Shown here: in pieces, positions 10,053 through 16,674 of the stretch
Numbering within the stretch: position 1 is the first letter of the stretch
How the letters are laid out: each line of letters starts with the position of its first letter
Assembly: GCA_018267955.1 (NCBI GenBank)
Contig: JAFDXL010000005.1
Coordinates: forward strand, 62,001-126,000
DNA from: Bacteroidota bacterium
Lineage (GTDB): Bacteria > Bacteroidota > Bacteroidia > Chitinophagales > Chitinophagaceae
DNA length: 64,000 nucleotides
Direction of reading: 5' to 3'
Made by a program: the position numbers and the translations under genes
The notes under the pieces: generated by a model
The model's database searches: none
What the model was told of the DNA's origin: nothing
The model's input: only the letters and a program-made list of their open reading frames with translations

Positions 10053-10634
10053 TTAAAACCGGTAACCAATATGTACCGTAGCAAAGTAGCCTATATTCCC
10101 TTCCTTGTATCCCGTAAGTTTCACCTCGTCATATACATGGTTGTAGCTGATCCCTGCCCATGGTGTTATATACAGTCCCGATAAGAAATTGCTCTTATTA
10201 GGAAACAGGAAAAACCGGTAACCTGCATGCACCCCTAAAGACAGGTTATGCCCTACATCTGTTTGCATTGTATTCTTGTCCTTTACATCATTTGCAGCAT
10301 AGCCGGCATCCAATCCCGCATACAGGCCACGTATGCCGGTAACCATATAATTTACCTTCAATCCAAAACCTCTTGTCATAGTGGTAAAATCTTTGTTGCC
10401 GGTAATGCTGCCCGGTTGCTCAATACCAAATACCCCAAGGTCAAATCGCAGGCGCTTATGTGCATAGATGCCATGCAGCGAATATCCTTTTAGCGCATAG
10501 GCTATAGGGTCTACTTCTACCTCTATTGTTTTACAGGCCTCAAATGTTTTGTTCTGTGCCATTGCCTGCTGGCTTATCAATACCAGCACCATTAATAGTT
10601 GTTTCATTTTTATTGTTGTTTTTATTTTATTCAT
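10053..10634 (-). CDS. Small outer-membrane beta-barrel-like protein
   Basis: The protein has 193 residues and a signal peptide ending at AMAQ. The body consists of short amphipathic beta strands (LRFDLGVFGIEQ, GLYAGLDAGYAAND, NLSLGVHAGYRFFLF) and ends in an aromatic strand, TVHIGYRF. The terminal Phe is typical of outer-membrane barrels assembled by BAM. Size and pattern suggest an eight-strand barrel like the OmpW/OmpA-type barrels. An internal ATG at 10607 gives a cleaner signal peptide and is an equally good start. No partner gene is adjacent, and function is unknown. Confidence 0.6.
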   Translation of the reverse strand: MNKIKTTIKMKQLLMVLVLISQQAMAQNKTFEACKTIEVEVDPIAYALKGYSLHGIYAHKRLRFDLGVFGIEQPGSITGNKDFTTMTRGFGLKVNYMVTGIRGLYAGLDAGYAANDVKDKNTMQTDVGHNLSLGVHAGYRFFLFPNKSNFLSGLYITPWAGISYNHVYDEVKLTGYKEGNIGYFATVHIGYRF

Positions 10635-10706
10635 AAAAGTGGCTGCACCGCAGGGTACGCCTGTAGTTCAATTAACCTTTCAATACTTGTTTAAAGGGAA
10701 ATCAGT

Positions 10707-11141
10707 TTAGCCTTGCTCAGCCAGTTGCTTGAGCGCATTATTCATGCGGATGAAATTATTACGGGTATCTGCTCCTATCTTCTTAAATATCTGTGCACTC
10801 AATATGCCGGTAAATACTTCGCCATGTTTCAGGTTCACCTGTCCGGGCGAAACTTCTTCTATTTCAAAATAGTGCCTGCCATCAAACAACCCTTTTATAA
10901 AAAGGCTGCCCAGCCATTCTAATTTATTTGGAGCGTCGGCCACCAGTATCCTTGGTTTAAATACAAAAGCTTTGCCCTTATTCATCATGGTATTCCTCAG
11001 GCGGGTTCCTGCTATGGCTGCTCCTTCTACGTTTACCATAAAAGGGTTCCATGCGGGGAAATGCCTGAAATCTGTAAGCAATTTCCAAACACGCTCTTTA
11101 TTGGCATTAATGATGATCTCTGTGCGAATACTTCTGCTCAT
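10707..11141 (-). CDS. SRPBCC-family ligand-binding protein
   Basis: The 144-residue cytoplasmic protein has the START/SRPBCC fold. The N-terminal strand IRTEIIINANKERVWKLLTD, the FPAWNPFMV segment, and the C-terminal helix (FIRMNNALKQLAEQ) are the usual helix-grip landmarks. Members bind small hydrophobic ligands, and the substrate here is not predictable. ATG 11141 is preferred over an in-frame codon at 11186, because it starts the fold directly and lies 18 bp below a -7 promoter element. Confidence 0.75.
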   Translation of the reverse strand: MSRSIRTEIIINANKERVWKLLTDFRHFPAWNPFMVNVEGAAIAGTRLRNTMMNKGKAFVFKPRILVADAPNKLEWLGSLFIKGLFDGRHYFEIEEVSPGQVNLKHGEVFTGILSAQIFKKIGADTRNNFIRMNNALKQLAEQG

Positions 11142-11159
11142 ATCTTTTGTTGTATGATG

Positions 11160-11167
11160 CAAAAGTA
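11160..11167 (-). promoter_or_regulatory. -7 promoter element of the SRPBCC gene
   Basis: TACTTTTG on the minus strand matches TAnnTTTG, 18 bp before ATG 11141. No -33 element was identified. Confidence 0.5.
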
Positions 11168-11227
11168 GAGCGGCTACCTGCCTCATTCCATTAACAATTG
11201 TAAAGAAAATGCAGAGCCATAATTTTC

Positions 11228-11800
11228 TTATTCAGACATACGCTTGCGTATCCTGCTCATAGATACGGGTGTGATGCCAAGGTAAGATGCTATGATATGA
11301 TGCGGTACACGCAGCAGCAGATCGCCATGCTGCGCTACAAACTTCTTATATCGCTCTTCAGGGCTGTCAAGTATAAAAGAGGATAGTATCATTTGCCCGT
11401 TGATGAATCTTTGCTCTGCTACCTTGCGTCCCAATACCTGCATCTTCGGAATAGCCTCGTACAGTTCTTCCAATGCTTTAGCGGTGATCACCAGCAACTC
11501 ACAATCCTCTAATGTTTCCAGGGTTTGTATACTGGGTGTTTGCCTTAGCAGGCTGTCGTAGCTGCTGGCAAAAAGATGTTCTTTAAAAATGAACCCGGTG
11601 ATCTCCTCGCCATCTTTTGTATAGTACAGCCTTACCAATCCTTTGTTGATGAAATACAGTTCCCGCGCTATTTTGCCCTCTTCCGTCAGCTTAAACTTTT
11701 TAGGTACCTGCCTGAAGGTAAATGCCCCTTCTATAATTGCTTTCTCTTTTTCTGTAAAGCTTACTATCTGTTCTGTATACTTATAAAAACCTTCGAACAT
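11228..11800 (-). CDS. Crp/Fnr-family transcriptional regulator
   Basis: The 190-residue protein has an N-terminal cyclic-nucleotide-binding-like beta roll (residues about 20-115, including EGKIARELYFINKGLVRLYY and EITGFIFKEHLF) and a long dimerisation helix. A short C-terminal winged helix ends with the recognition helix IASYLGITPVSMSRIRKR. It lacks the Cys set of FNR oxygen sensors and the full cAMP-binding signature of CRP, so its ligand is unknown. It belongs to the group of short Bacteroidota Crp-like regulators. A 7-of-8 match to the -7 element lies at 11820-11827. The SRPBCC gene 85 bp beyond its stop has its own promoter. Confidence 0.85.
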   Translation of the reverse strand: MFEGFYKYTEQIVSFTEKEKAIIEGAFTFRQVPKKFKLTEEGKIARELYFINKGLVRLYYTKDGEEITGFIFKEHLFASSYDSLLRQTPSIQTLETLEDCELLVITAKALEELYEAIPKMQVLGRKVAEQRFINGQMILSSFILDSPEERYKKFVAQHGDLLLRVPHHIIASYLGITPVSMSRIRKRMSE

Positions 11801-11928
11801 CGCGTATCAATTGCCTACTAAAGTTAATCTTACATGTGCATTTCTTGCATTTCACCCAAAATTTCACCCTCTACATAACTTATTGATTATCAGTAATAAT
11901 AGTCCACAATACTTTAATTTTTGTACAT

Positions 11929-11986
11929 TTTACTTATAAAAAAGTAAAGTTTACTTGTATTTTAGGAAAGTTTGCTTTTATCTTTG
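11929..11986 (+). promoter_or_regulatory. Promoter with overlapping palindromic operator for the membrane protein/XRE pair
   Basis: A full -7 element, TATCTTTG, is at 11979-11986. ACTTG at 11953-11957 is a plausible -33 region, 21 bp upstream. A perfect 7-1-7 palindrome, AAGTAAA-g-TTTACTT (11942-11956), covers that -33 region, and a third half-site, TTTACTT, lies at 11929-11935. The arrangement predicts repression by steric block, probably by the XRE protein encoded downstream; the assignment of the regulator is inference. Confidence 0.6.
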
Positions 11987-12030
11987 TACCAGCAAATCAA
12001 CCAATACTAAAACGTAAAACACATAAAATT

Positions 12031-12561
12031 ATGAAAGGCTTCAACTCACTGGCTTCACACAATAACAAGATCGCAGGTCTTGTTATCTTATCCATCGGCC
12101 TGTTGGTAACCATCGCCGAAAAGCTGCACCCTTTTACTGTGGTCGCTAAATGGAATGCTGATACGCACCTGGCTGCTTGTATCTGGATCATTGTCTTCGG
12201 CATGTACATGACTGCTTTCAGCCGCGAAAAATTTGAGGACGAACGCGTAAAGAAAATTCGCGCCCGCGCCTTGCAAACTACCATGATGTTACTTACCGGT
12301 ACTACGCTTGCATTTTCTCTTACTGTCATCACACAAAACCTTGGAGATCTCGACGTGATGATACTATTGATGATGCCTGCTATATACCTGGCACTCTACC
12401 TGGCTATGTTTCATATCGGACTTTACTTTGACGAAATGTGGGATTATGATGAAAAACCTATTGGCATCATAGAAAATTTCAAAAAGAATAAAAAACCTAT
12501 CATCATCTTCCAGCTTATATCTTTGGCGATCATTTTTCTTATTTATCTACTGCTTTCGTAA
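12031..12561 (+). CDS. Four-to-five-helix membrane protein paired with an XRE regulator
   Basis: The 176-residue protein has hydrophobic segments at about 16-30, 48-62, 88-105, 112-132 and 153-175, with charged loops (SREKFEDERVKKIRARA) between the second and third helices. I do not recognise a named domain. Its companion is a 66-residue HTH protein starting 6 bp downstream, an arrangement common in Firmicutes and Bacteroidota, where a small Cro-like repressor is coupled to a small membrane protein. The pair shares one promoter with an operator-like palindrome. A membrane sensor or an envelope-stress or bacteriocin-related role is possible but unsupported. Confidence 0.65.
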   Translation: MKGFNSLASHNNKIAGLVILSIGLLVTIAEKLHPFTVVAKWNADTHLAACIWIIVFGMYMTAFSREKFEDERVKKIRARALQTTMMLLTGTTLAFSLTVITQNLGDLDVMILLMMPAIYLALYLAMFHIGLYFDEMWDYDEKPIGIIENFKKNKKPIIIFQLISLAIIFLIYLLLS

Positions 12562-12567
12562 TTACCA

Positions 12568-12768
12568 ATGAAGAATACCATTAAAGTAGAACGGGCAAAG
12601 CTGAATATATCTCAGACAGAGCTTGCAGAACAGGTAAAGGTGTCGAAGCAGACCATTCACTCTATCGAAACAGCAAGGTTTGTTCCCTCCACCGCATTGG
12701 CACTAAAGATTGCGCGCTTCTTTAAGGTCAGGGTAGAGGACATCTTCGAGCTCGAAGACACCGATTAA
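12568..12768 (+). CDS. Small XRE-family HTH regulator
   Basis: The 66-residue protein is almost entirely one Cro/C1-type helix-turn-helix. ISQTELAEQVKVSKQTIHSI (residues about 13-32) holds the two DNA-contact helices, and LALKIARFFKVRVEDIFEL completes the five-helix bundle. There is no ligand or dimerisation extension. It resembles the YozG-like short regulators that sit next to membrane proteins. The start ATG is 6 bp after the membrane-protein stop. It probably binds the TTTACTT palindrome upstream of the operon. Confidence 0.85.
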   Translation: MKNTIKVERAKLNISQTELAEQVKVSKQTIHSIETARFVPSTALALKIARFFKVRVEDIFELEDTD

Positions 12769-12908
12769 TTACCGGCAACATTTATTAGCAACCATGTAAA
12801 TGCTCCTGTACAGAGTATATAGCCCAAACTATGCCCGTTCGGCAACCCGGCCACTAAAAAACTAAAGGATCTTAAACCAATTACATCATCTCTAAAAAAC
12901 TAAAAACA

Positions 12909-13214
12909 ATGAAAAACTTCATCATCATCGCTGTCATCAGCATTCTCAGCACCACAGCAAAAGCTGCCGTAGCAGTTACAGGCAATCCTCTTTGCAATAT
13001 CTATGCTACAGCACAAAATGTCGTAGTGAGCAATCCGCAGAACCAGCCCCTGGAAATCACTATCACCAAAAGATCTGGTACCATAGTTTCTAAAATGAAA
13101 GTTACCGGCCGCGAAAAACAGATCCCTATCAAAGACCTCAATGTAGGCAAGTATAATGTTGTTGTGAAAAACCCCGGCCAGCAACAGCAAACATTCAGAT
13201 TGGATGTATTGTAA
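12909..13214 (+). CDS. Miniature secreted beta-sandwich protein resembling a T9SS sorting domain
   Basis: The 101-residue product has a signal peptide (residues 1-19, ending AKA) and then about 80 residues whose strand pattern copies a type A T9SS C-terminal domain: VVVSNPQNQPLEITITKRSG, then a central turn, then LNVGKYNVVVKNPGQQQQTF. There is no cargo domain, and the last residues (RLDVL) lack the usual basic ending, so it may be a periplasmic or surface protein that borrowed the fold rather than a secreted substrate. The gene is monocistronic and ends at a strong hairpin. Function is unknown. Confidence 0.6.
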   Translation: MKNFIIIAVISILSTTAKAAVAVTGNPLCNIYATAQNVVVSNPQNQPLEITITKRSGTIVSKMKVTGREKQIPIKDLNVGKYNVVVKNPGQQQQTFRLDVL

Positions 13215-13219
13215 GAACA

Positions 13220-13245
13220 AATAACCCCGCCAATGCGGGGTTATT
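13220..13245. terminator. Bidirectional terminator between convergent genes
   Basis: A perfect 11-bp stem (AATAACCCCGC/GCGGGGTTATT) has a CAAT loop and T-rich flanks on both strands. It lies 6 bp after the stop at 13214 and 9 bp beyond the convergent stop at 13254. Confidence 0.9.
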
Positions 13246-13253
13246 CTTTAATA

Positions 13254-13691
13254 TTATTGTGGTTCGCCCACACCTATATTCACCAGGCTTTGCAAGCCTT
13301 TTTCCAGGTGGCAATCCCAGCCCACTCGGCAGTTCTCATAACACTCTGCTTGTGGCGTAAGCCCTTCATGGGTAAAATCGATACGGGTACCTTCTGCAAC
13401 AGGGTTAATATCAAATATCACCCTTGTTCCGTTCCATTCTGTTTTGTTGTTTTTTAGCCATGGTAGGTAGCAGTCCGTTACCAGCCATACTATACGTTTT
13501 CCAGGTATGGCTTCTGTTATCCTGAATGTTACAAAGGTGGTACTGAAGTGTACGGTAAACACATCATTAAGCTGTTCCGTGTTGCCTTCCAGGTTCTTAG
13601 CCCACCAGCCTTTTACCTCGCATATTCTTTCAAAAGCTTCCGCAGGTGTACCATTTACAAGGATACTCTTGTGATAATGTTCTTGTTTCAT
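13254..13691 (-). CDS. SRPBCC/AHSA1-type protein, third gene of the ArsR operon
   Basis: The 145-residue START-like protein has an N-terminal strand of the pattern YHKSILVNGTPAEAFERICE, then WWAKNLEGN, and a central KRIVWLVTD strand. A late RIDFTHEGLTPQ segment is followed by the C-terminal helix (CHLEKGLQSLVNIG), which is typical of the AHSA1/SRPBCC group encoded beside ArsR regulators. It begins 4 bp after the ArsR stop, so the two are translationally linked. The ligand is unknown. Paired SRPBCC genes around one ArsR gene are common in soil Bacteroidota. Confidence 0.8.
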   Translation of the reverse strand: MKQEHYHKSILVNGTPAEAFERICEVKGWWAKNLEGNTEQLNDVFTVHFSTTFVTFRITEAIPGKRIVWLVTDCYLPWLKNNKTEWNGTRVIFDINPVAEGTRIDFTHEGLTPQAECYENCRVGWDCHLEKGLQSLVNIGVGEPQ

Positions 13692-13695
13692 GCTG

Positions 13696-14025
13696 TTATT
13701 TTTTATGGTTTGCAGATCGTTCGTTCATAATATCTTTCAACACATGTAGTTTGCTATGCCAGAATTTGTCAAAATAATTGATCCATTCCTGCAGCTCCTT
13801 AAAGCCATCCTGTTTTAGTTTGCAATAGCGTTCCCTGCCTACATCCTCTATATGAATAAAACCGGCAGTGTTCAATATCTTAATGTGCTTGGACACCGCA
13901 GGCCTGCTCATTTCAAACTTGTCGGCAATACTGTTAATGCTCATACTGTCTTTGGTAAGCATTTTCAGTATCTCTCGTCGGCTGGGGTCTGCTATCACCT
14001 GGAATACATCTAGTGACGGTACCAT
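13696..14025 (-). CDS. ArsR-family transcriptional repressor
   Basis: The 109-residue winged-helix protein carries SINSIADKFEMSRPAVSKHI (residues about 29-48), the helix-turn-helix of ArsR repressors, followed by the wing strand IHIEDVGRERYCKL. No ELCVC-type metal site is present, so it is of the SdpR-like, SRPBCC-linked class rather than a metal sensor. It lies between two SRPBCC genes and starts 1 bp after the stop of the first. The two GTAACT-tttg-AGTTAC palindromes in the operon promoter are its likely operators, giving autoregulation. Confidence 0.9.
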   Translation of the reverse strand: MVPSLDVFQVIADPSRREILKMLTKDSMSINSIADKFEMSRPAVSKHIKILNTAGFIHIEDVGRERYCKLKQDGFKELQEWINYFDKFWHSKLHVLKDIMNERSANHKK

Positions 14026-14026
14026 C

Positions 14027-14464
14027 TTATACAGTTTTTAAAAGCCCTGCTATCTCGTTCATATTTTTCAACCAGCCCATATCCATCAGTGATATGATAG
14101 AAGGATTGGTCAGTTCGGTAAAGCCGCTATGACGCAGTTGCAATTCAGTACCGCCATCTTTAGGTACCAGCGTAAATGTAACGAGTGAATCCATGGTCAT
14201 GGTTCCATCACCCGGGCCACCTTTCCATGTATAGCTTAGCTTCTCGTTGGGTATTACTTCTTTCACCTCGCAATATATTTTACCATCAAAACCAAAGTCG
14301 GGCATTGCGCGTGTATTAAACATAAATTGATGTCCTACAACAGGTTTAAAATCGCTTTTCATCAGCCATTGCTCCATTAGTGCTGCATCGGTCAGATATT
14401 CCCATACGGCCTCCGGCTGATGTTCATAAAATACGGTATGCGTTATTTCGTTTTTCATAATCAT
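14027..14464 (-). CDS. SRPBCC/AHSA1-type protein, first gene of the ArsR operon
   Basis: The 145-residue START-like protein has ITHTVFYEHQPEAVWEYLTD, then EQWLMKSDFKPVVGHQF, the KIYCEVKEVIPNEKLSYTWK strand pair, and the final helix MGWLKNMNEIAGLLK, all standard for the AHSA1 family. It differs from the third gene of the operon by its WLM and GGPGDGTMT segments. The start may be ATG 14464 or ATG 14458 (MKNEITH). With the promoter -7 element at 14482-14489 the leader would be only about 12-18 nt, which favours 14458. It is not an antisense artefact: codon use and family match are clear. Confidence 0.8.
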   Translation of the reverse strand: MIMKNEITHTVFYEHQPEAVWEYLTDAALMEQWLMKSDFKPVVGHQFMFNTRAMPDFGFDGKIYCEVKEVIPNEKLSYTWKGGPGDGTMTMDSLVTFTLVPKDGGTELQLRHSGFTELTNPSIISLMDMGWLKNMNEIAGLLKTV

Positions 14465-14514
14465 GTAACTTTTGAGTCACACAAATATAAAGCGTAACTT
14501 TTGAGTTACACAAA
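14465..14514 (-). promoter_or_regulatory. Promoter with two ArsR operators
   Basis: Read on the minus strand, a -33 TTTG (14511-14514) and a full -7 TATATTTG (14482-14489) are separated by 21 bp. Palindrome O2, GTAACT-tttg-AGTTAC (14494-14509), fits entirely within that spacer. A second copy, O1 (14465-14480, one changed base), lies between the -7 element and the start codon and would cover the transcription start. The two are 29 bp apart and belong to a 22-bp direct repeat. Confidence 0.8.
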
Positions 14515-14614
14515 TTTTTCTTTGTGTTTTTTATAAATTGCTGAAACAGGTGCGTTCCTGCATTTGGTATATTTGGTAAGAGTGGGGGGAGGATAGAAAA
14601 GAGAAACTGAGTTG

Positions 14615-14630
14615 GAGATTACGCCGAGCG
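14615..14630 (+). repeat. Left arm of an imperfect inverted repeat
   Basis: GAGATTACGCCGAGCG here matches, with one mismatch in 16, the inverted sequence at 15753-15768. The two arms bound a 1.1-kb patch containing one AT-rich gene. The rest of 14516-14798 holds no gene that I can support. Confidence 0.6.
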
Positions 14631-14698
14631 TGGATTATAACCAGTGAGATTTTCTAGCTCGTTATCTTTAATGTAGCGTTAATTATCCGGCGCGAGGC

Positions 14699-14732
14699 TT
14701 GTTGGTGAAAGGAACACCAACACGGGCGAAGG
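14699..14732 (+). repeat. Left copy of a direct repeat with hairpin
   Basis: An 8-bp stem, TGTTGGTG/CACCAACA (14700-14707, 14715-14722), with a 7-nt loop is followed by CGGGCGAAGG. A near-copy in the same orientation is at 15428-15462, just after the next gene's stop. It looks like a dispersed REP-type element. Confidence 0.6.
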
Positions 14733-14798
14733 GGGTTACCGAGAAAATTATTCAAGGTACACAAGGTGACAAAAAAAGACTTCTGATTTATCAACCGT

Positions 14799-15410
14799 AT
14801 GCGAATAATGTCTAAAGAAACTTTTATTTTTTTTATTTTTTTTGTTTTTGCTGCTCCGTCATGGGCCCAAAAACAGAATTACAACTGTGTGATTCTTGAC
14901 AGTATAATTAACAAAATTCAATTACGTAAGGCTCAGAATGATTTTCTCCTACCATTATTTAGATCTGGAGATGTAAAAACTGATGGGTATAGAATTTATA
15001 GAACTACCCAGGATAAAATAAAGAGTAGAAGAATCGACAGCTTACTTAGCAAAGTTGACACAATAGAAAGAGAATGGTTTCTCAACGACACTCTTTTTTC
15101 TTTAGACACGTTTAATATTATTATTGACACATTTGGCTTTTTTGATAATACGTGTAATGTGTATAATGGTTGTCATTACTTAGTTGTTAACGATTACGGA
15201 ATAATAAAACAATTAAAAAAAACATGTAATGCAATAGTGGTTGAATATGTAGGTTATAACGGCAGAGGAGGGTTGGTGATAGCAATGAGAAATACCAAAA
15301 GTGAATTTGTGATTATATTTATTGTTGAAAAAGGGTCAATATTATATCCTAGGATTTCAATACTTGGCAGGTATTTGTTTGATCCGATAGAAGGTATAAT
15401 TATAGAGTGA
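14799..15410 (+). CDS. AT-rich secreted or membrane-anchored protein of unknown function
   Basis: The 203-residue protein starts with a hydrophobic signal segment (ETFIFFIFFVFAAPSWAQ). No known domain is visible. The body is rich in Ile, Asn and Asp, with a Cys-containing central part (DNTCNVYNGCHYLVV, later KTCNAIVVEYVGYNGRGG), suggesting an extracytoplasmic beta-rich fold with possible disulfides. Base composition and codon use are clearly more AT-rich than in neighbouring genes, and the gene lies inside a patch of direct and inverted repeats, so recent acquisition is plausible. An internal ATG at 14808 is an alternative start. It ends at its own terminator. Confidence 0.6.
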   Translation: MRIMSKETFIFFIFFVFAAPSWAQKQNYNCVILDSIINKIQLRKAQNDFLLPLFRSGDVKTDGYRIYRTTQDKIKSRRIDSLLSKVDTIEREWFLNDTLFSLDTFNIIIDTFGFFDNTCNVYNGCHYLVVNDYGIIKQLKKTCNAIVVEYVGYNGRGGLVIAMRNTKSEFVIIFIVEKGSILYPRISILGRYLFDPIEGIIIE

Positions 15411-15427
15411 CTCTTTCTATTCCGCCT

Positions 15428-15462
15428 GTGTTGGTGAGAAGGAACAACAACACGAGCGAAGA
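15428..15462 (+). repeat. Right copy of the direct repeat
   Basis: It matches 14699-14732 with one indel and a few substitutions; the stem is TGTTGGTG against CAACAACA. Together the copies bracket the AT-rich gene. Confidence 0.55.
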
Positions 15463-15474
15463 GTTTTTAAAGAA

Positions 15475-15506
15475 GCCTTGAGATCACCAGATCTTGAGGC
15501 TTTTTT
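15475..15506 (+). terminator. Terminator of the AT-rich gene
   Basis: The 11-bp stem GCCTTGAGATC/GATCTTGAGGC (two G-T pairs) has an ACCA loop and is followed by TTTTTTGTTTT. Confidence 0.85.
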
Positions 15507-15578
15507 GTTTTGGGGAGGGAATGTGGTAAATTAATTGAGTGGATCGCAAAACACGAGATTTGCTACGGATGCGGTATA

Positions 15579-15659
15579 ATGGAACACTATGCCAAGCGGG
15601 AGAAGTCGGAAAGCATAGAAGTTGATATTATTTCTAAAAAAGTGGACTACAAAATATGA
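15579..15659 (+). CDS. Tiny possible ORF (26 aa or longer)
   Basis: The frame encodes MEHYAKREKSESIEVDII and a few more residues. It stays open upstream to 15498, where it reads IEWIAKHEICYGCGIMEHY with a CxxC pair and a possible TTG start at 15510. The composition is protein-like, but no family is recognised. It may be the 3' remnant of a decayed gene. Its TGA overlaps the ATG of the next tiny frame. Confidence 0.25.
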   Translation: MEHYAKREKSESIEVDIISKKVDYKI

Positions 15660-15751
15660 AGCATGAAAAATATCTGATCCTCATTAGTCTGTTAGCCATA
15701 TTCTTTATAGATCTGTTAGGCATTGCTCATGGAAATTGGAAGATAAGATAA
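15656..15751 (+). CDS. Tiny one-helix membrane peptide or gene remnant (31 aa)
   Basis: It encodes MKHEKYLILISLLAIFFIDL and 11 further residues, a single membrane span. The segment LLAIFFIDLLG resembles the N-terminus of GldL-like and related small Bacteroidota membrane proteins, so it may be a truncated remnant. The ATG overlaps the preceding stop (ATGA), which would allow coupled translation. Confidence 0.3.
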   Translation: MKHEKYLILISLLAIFFIDLLGIAHGNWKIR

Positions 15752-15752
15752 C

Positions 15753-15806
15753 CGCTCGGCGTAGTCTCTGACTACGCTGTAAAAGGAAGCAAATCTCCTG
15801 ATTTGC
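15753..15806 (+). repeat. REP-like twin hairpin and right arm of the inverted repeat
   Basis: Hairpin 1 is CGTAGTC-tct-GACTACG (15760-15776, extendable to 10 bp). Hairpin 2 is GCAAATC-tcct-GATTTGC (15789-15806). Bases 15753-15768 are the inverted counterpart of 14615-14630. Twin short palindromes in an intergenic gap are typical of dispersed REP elements. Confidence 0.6.
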
Positions 15807-15989
15807 GTTGTAGCTATTCAAACCAACAGTTGGCGCAAGTATGCCGCATGGGTAATTGTATAGCGTACTTGTGCCAGCTTAGCACTGTGCAACGTATCGA
15901 GTCTACGCCTAGGACAGTATTGATTGCGATTTGCTATGGTAGTATCAAAGCTGTAAAGACAACAAATACCTGGATAATACTTATTTCCC
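15807..15989. other. Intergenic remainder with a further hairpin
   Basis: No gene is supported here. A 10-bp imperfect stem (GGCGCAAGTA at 15832-15841 with TACTTGTGCC at 15866-15875) continues the palindromic character of this gap. Confidence 0.4.
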
Positions 15990-15997
15990 TATTTTTG
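15990..15997 (+). promoter_or_regulatory. -7 promoter element of the LOG-family gene
   Basis: TATTTTTG matches TAnnTTTG and ends 5 bp before ATG 16003, so transcription would begin at or next to the start codon. No -33 element was seen. Confidence 0.4.
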
Positions 15998-16002
15998 ATA
16001 TT

Positions 16003-16596
16003 ATGCACACAGCCATCAAAAGTATCGCGGTCTTCTGCGGATCTTCAGAAGGTTATAACGAAACATACAGGAACACAGCTTACGATCTTGGCGCCGTACT
16101 GGCATCCCGTAGCATTTCCCTTATTTACGGTGGGGGCAAAATAGGCCTTATGGGTGCAGTTGCCGAGGGCGTATTACAAAATGGCGGTTCTGTTACCGGC
16201 GTCATTCCCAGTTTTCTGCAAACCAAAGAAATAGCCCATGAGGGCATTACCCAGCTGATACTTACAGAAAACATGCATGAGCGCAAGCTGAAAATGCATG
16301 AGCTGAGCGATGGGGTCATTACCCTACCCGGCGGCTGGGGTACTATGGATGAGTTGTTTGAGATACTTACCTGGGGCCAATTGGGCCTGCACAAAAAACC
16401 GGTGGGCCTGCTCAACATCAATGGATATTTCGATAGCCTGAAGGTGCTGATGAACAACATGGTGCAGGAGGGATTCCTGAACGAATGCACGCACGATATT
16501 TTGTTAGTCAGCGAGGATATAGATGAGCTGCTGGATATGATGATGAACTACGAAGCACCGCCGGTAGAAAAGATGCTGAACAAGGCGCGCACCTGA
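16003..16596 (+). CDS. LOG-family (TIGR00730) nucleotide 5'-monophosphate phosphoribohydrolase
   Basis: The 197-residue Rossmann-like protein has the two family signatures: IYGGGKIGLMGAVAEG (residues about 41-56) and LPGGWGTMDELFE (about 107-119), the PGGxGTxxE motif that binds the nucleotide phosphate. Plant and bacterial LOG enzymes release adenine-type bases from N6-modified AMP. In bacteria the physiological substrate is often unclear, and some act as general nucleotide hydrolases. The only good start is ATG 16003. It is monocistronic, with 78 bp to the next gene. Confidence 0.9.
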   Translation: MHTAIKSIAVFCGSSEGYNETYRNTAYDLGAVLASRSISLIYGGGKIGLMGAVAEGVLQNGGSVTGVIPSFLQTKEIAHEGITQLILTENMHERKLKMHELSDGVITLPGGWGTMDELFEILTWGQLGLHKKPVGLLNINGYFDSLKVLMNNMVQEGFLNECTHDILLVSEDIDELLDMMMNYEAPPVEKMLNKART

Positions 16597-16674
16597 TCGC
16601 CGCTTTAGTAATGCGGGCTTTATTTACTACATTCATCCTGCAATTATCAACCAGTAACATTCACAACCATTTTT

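Noticed and set aside
14699-15462. Integron attC sites around the AT-rich gene
   Set aside because: The palindromic repeats do not contain the RYYYAAC/GTTRRRY core pair of attC, and no integrase gene is present.
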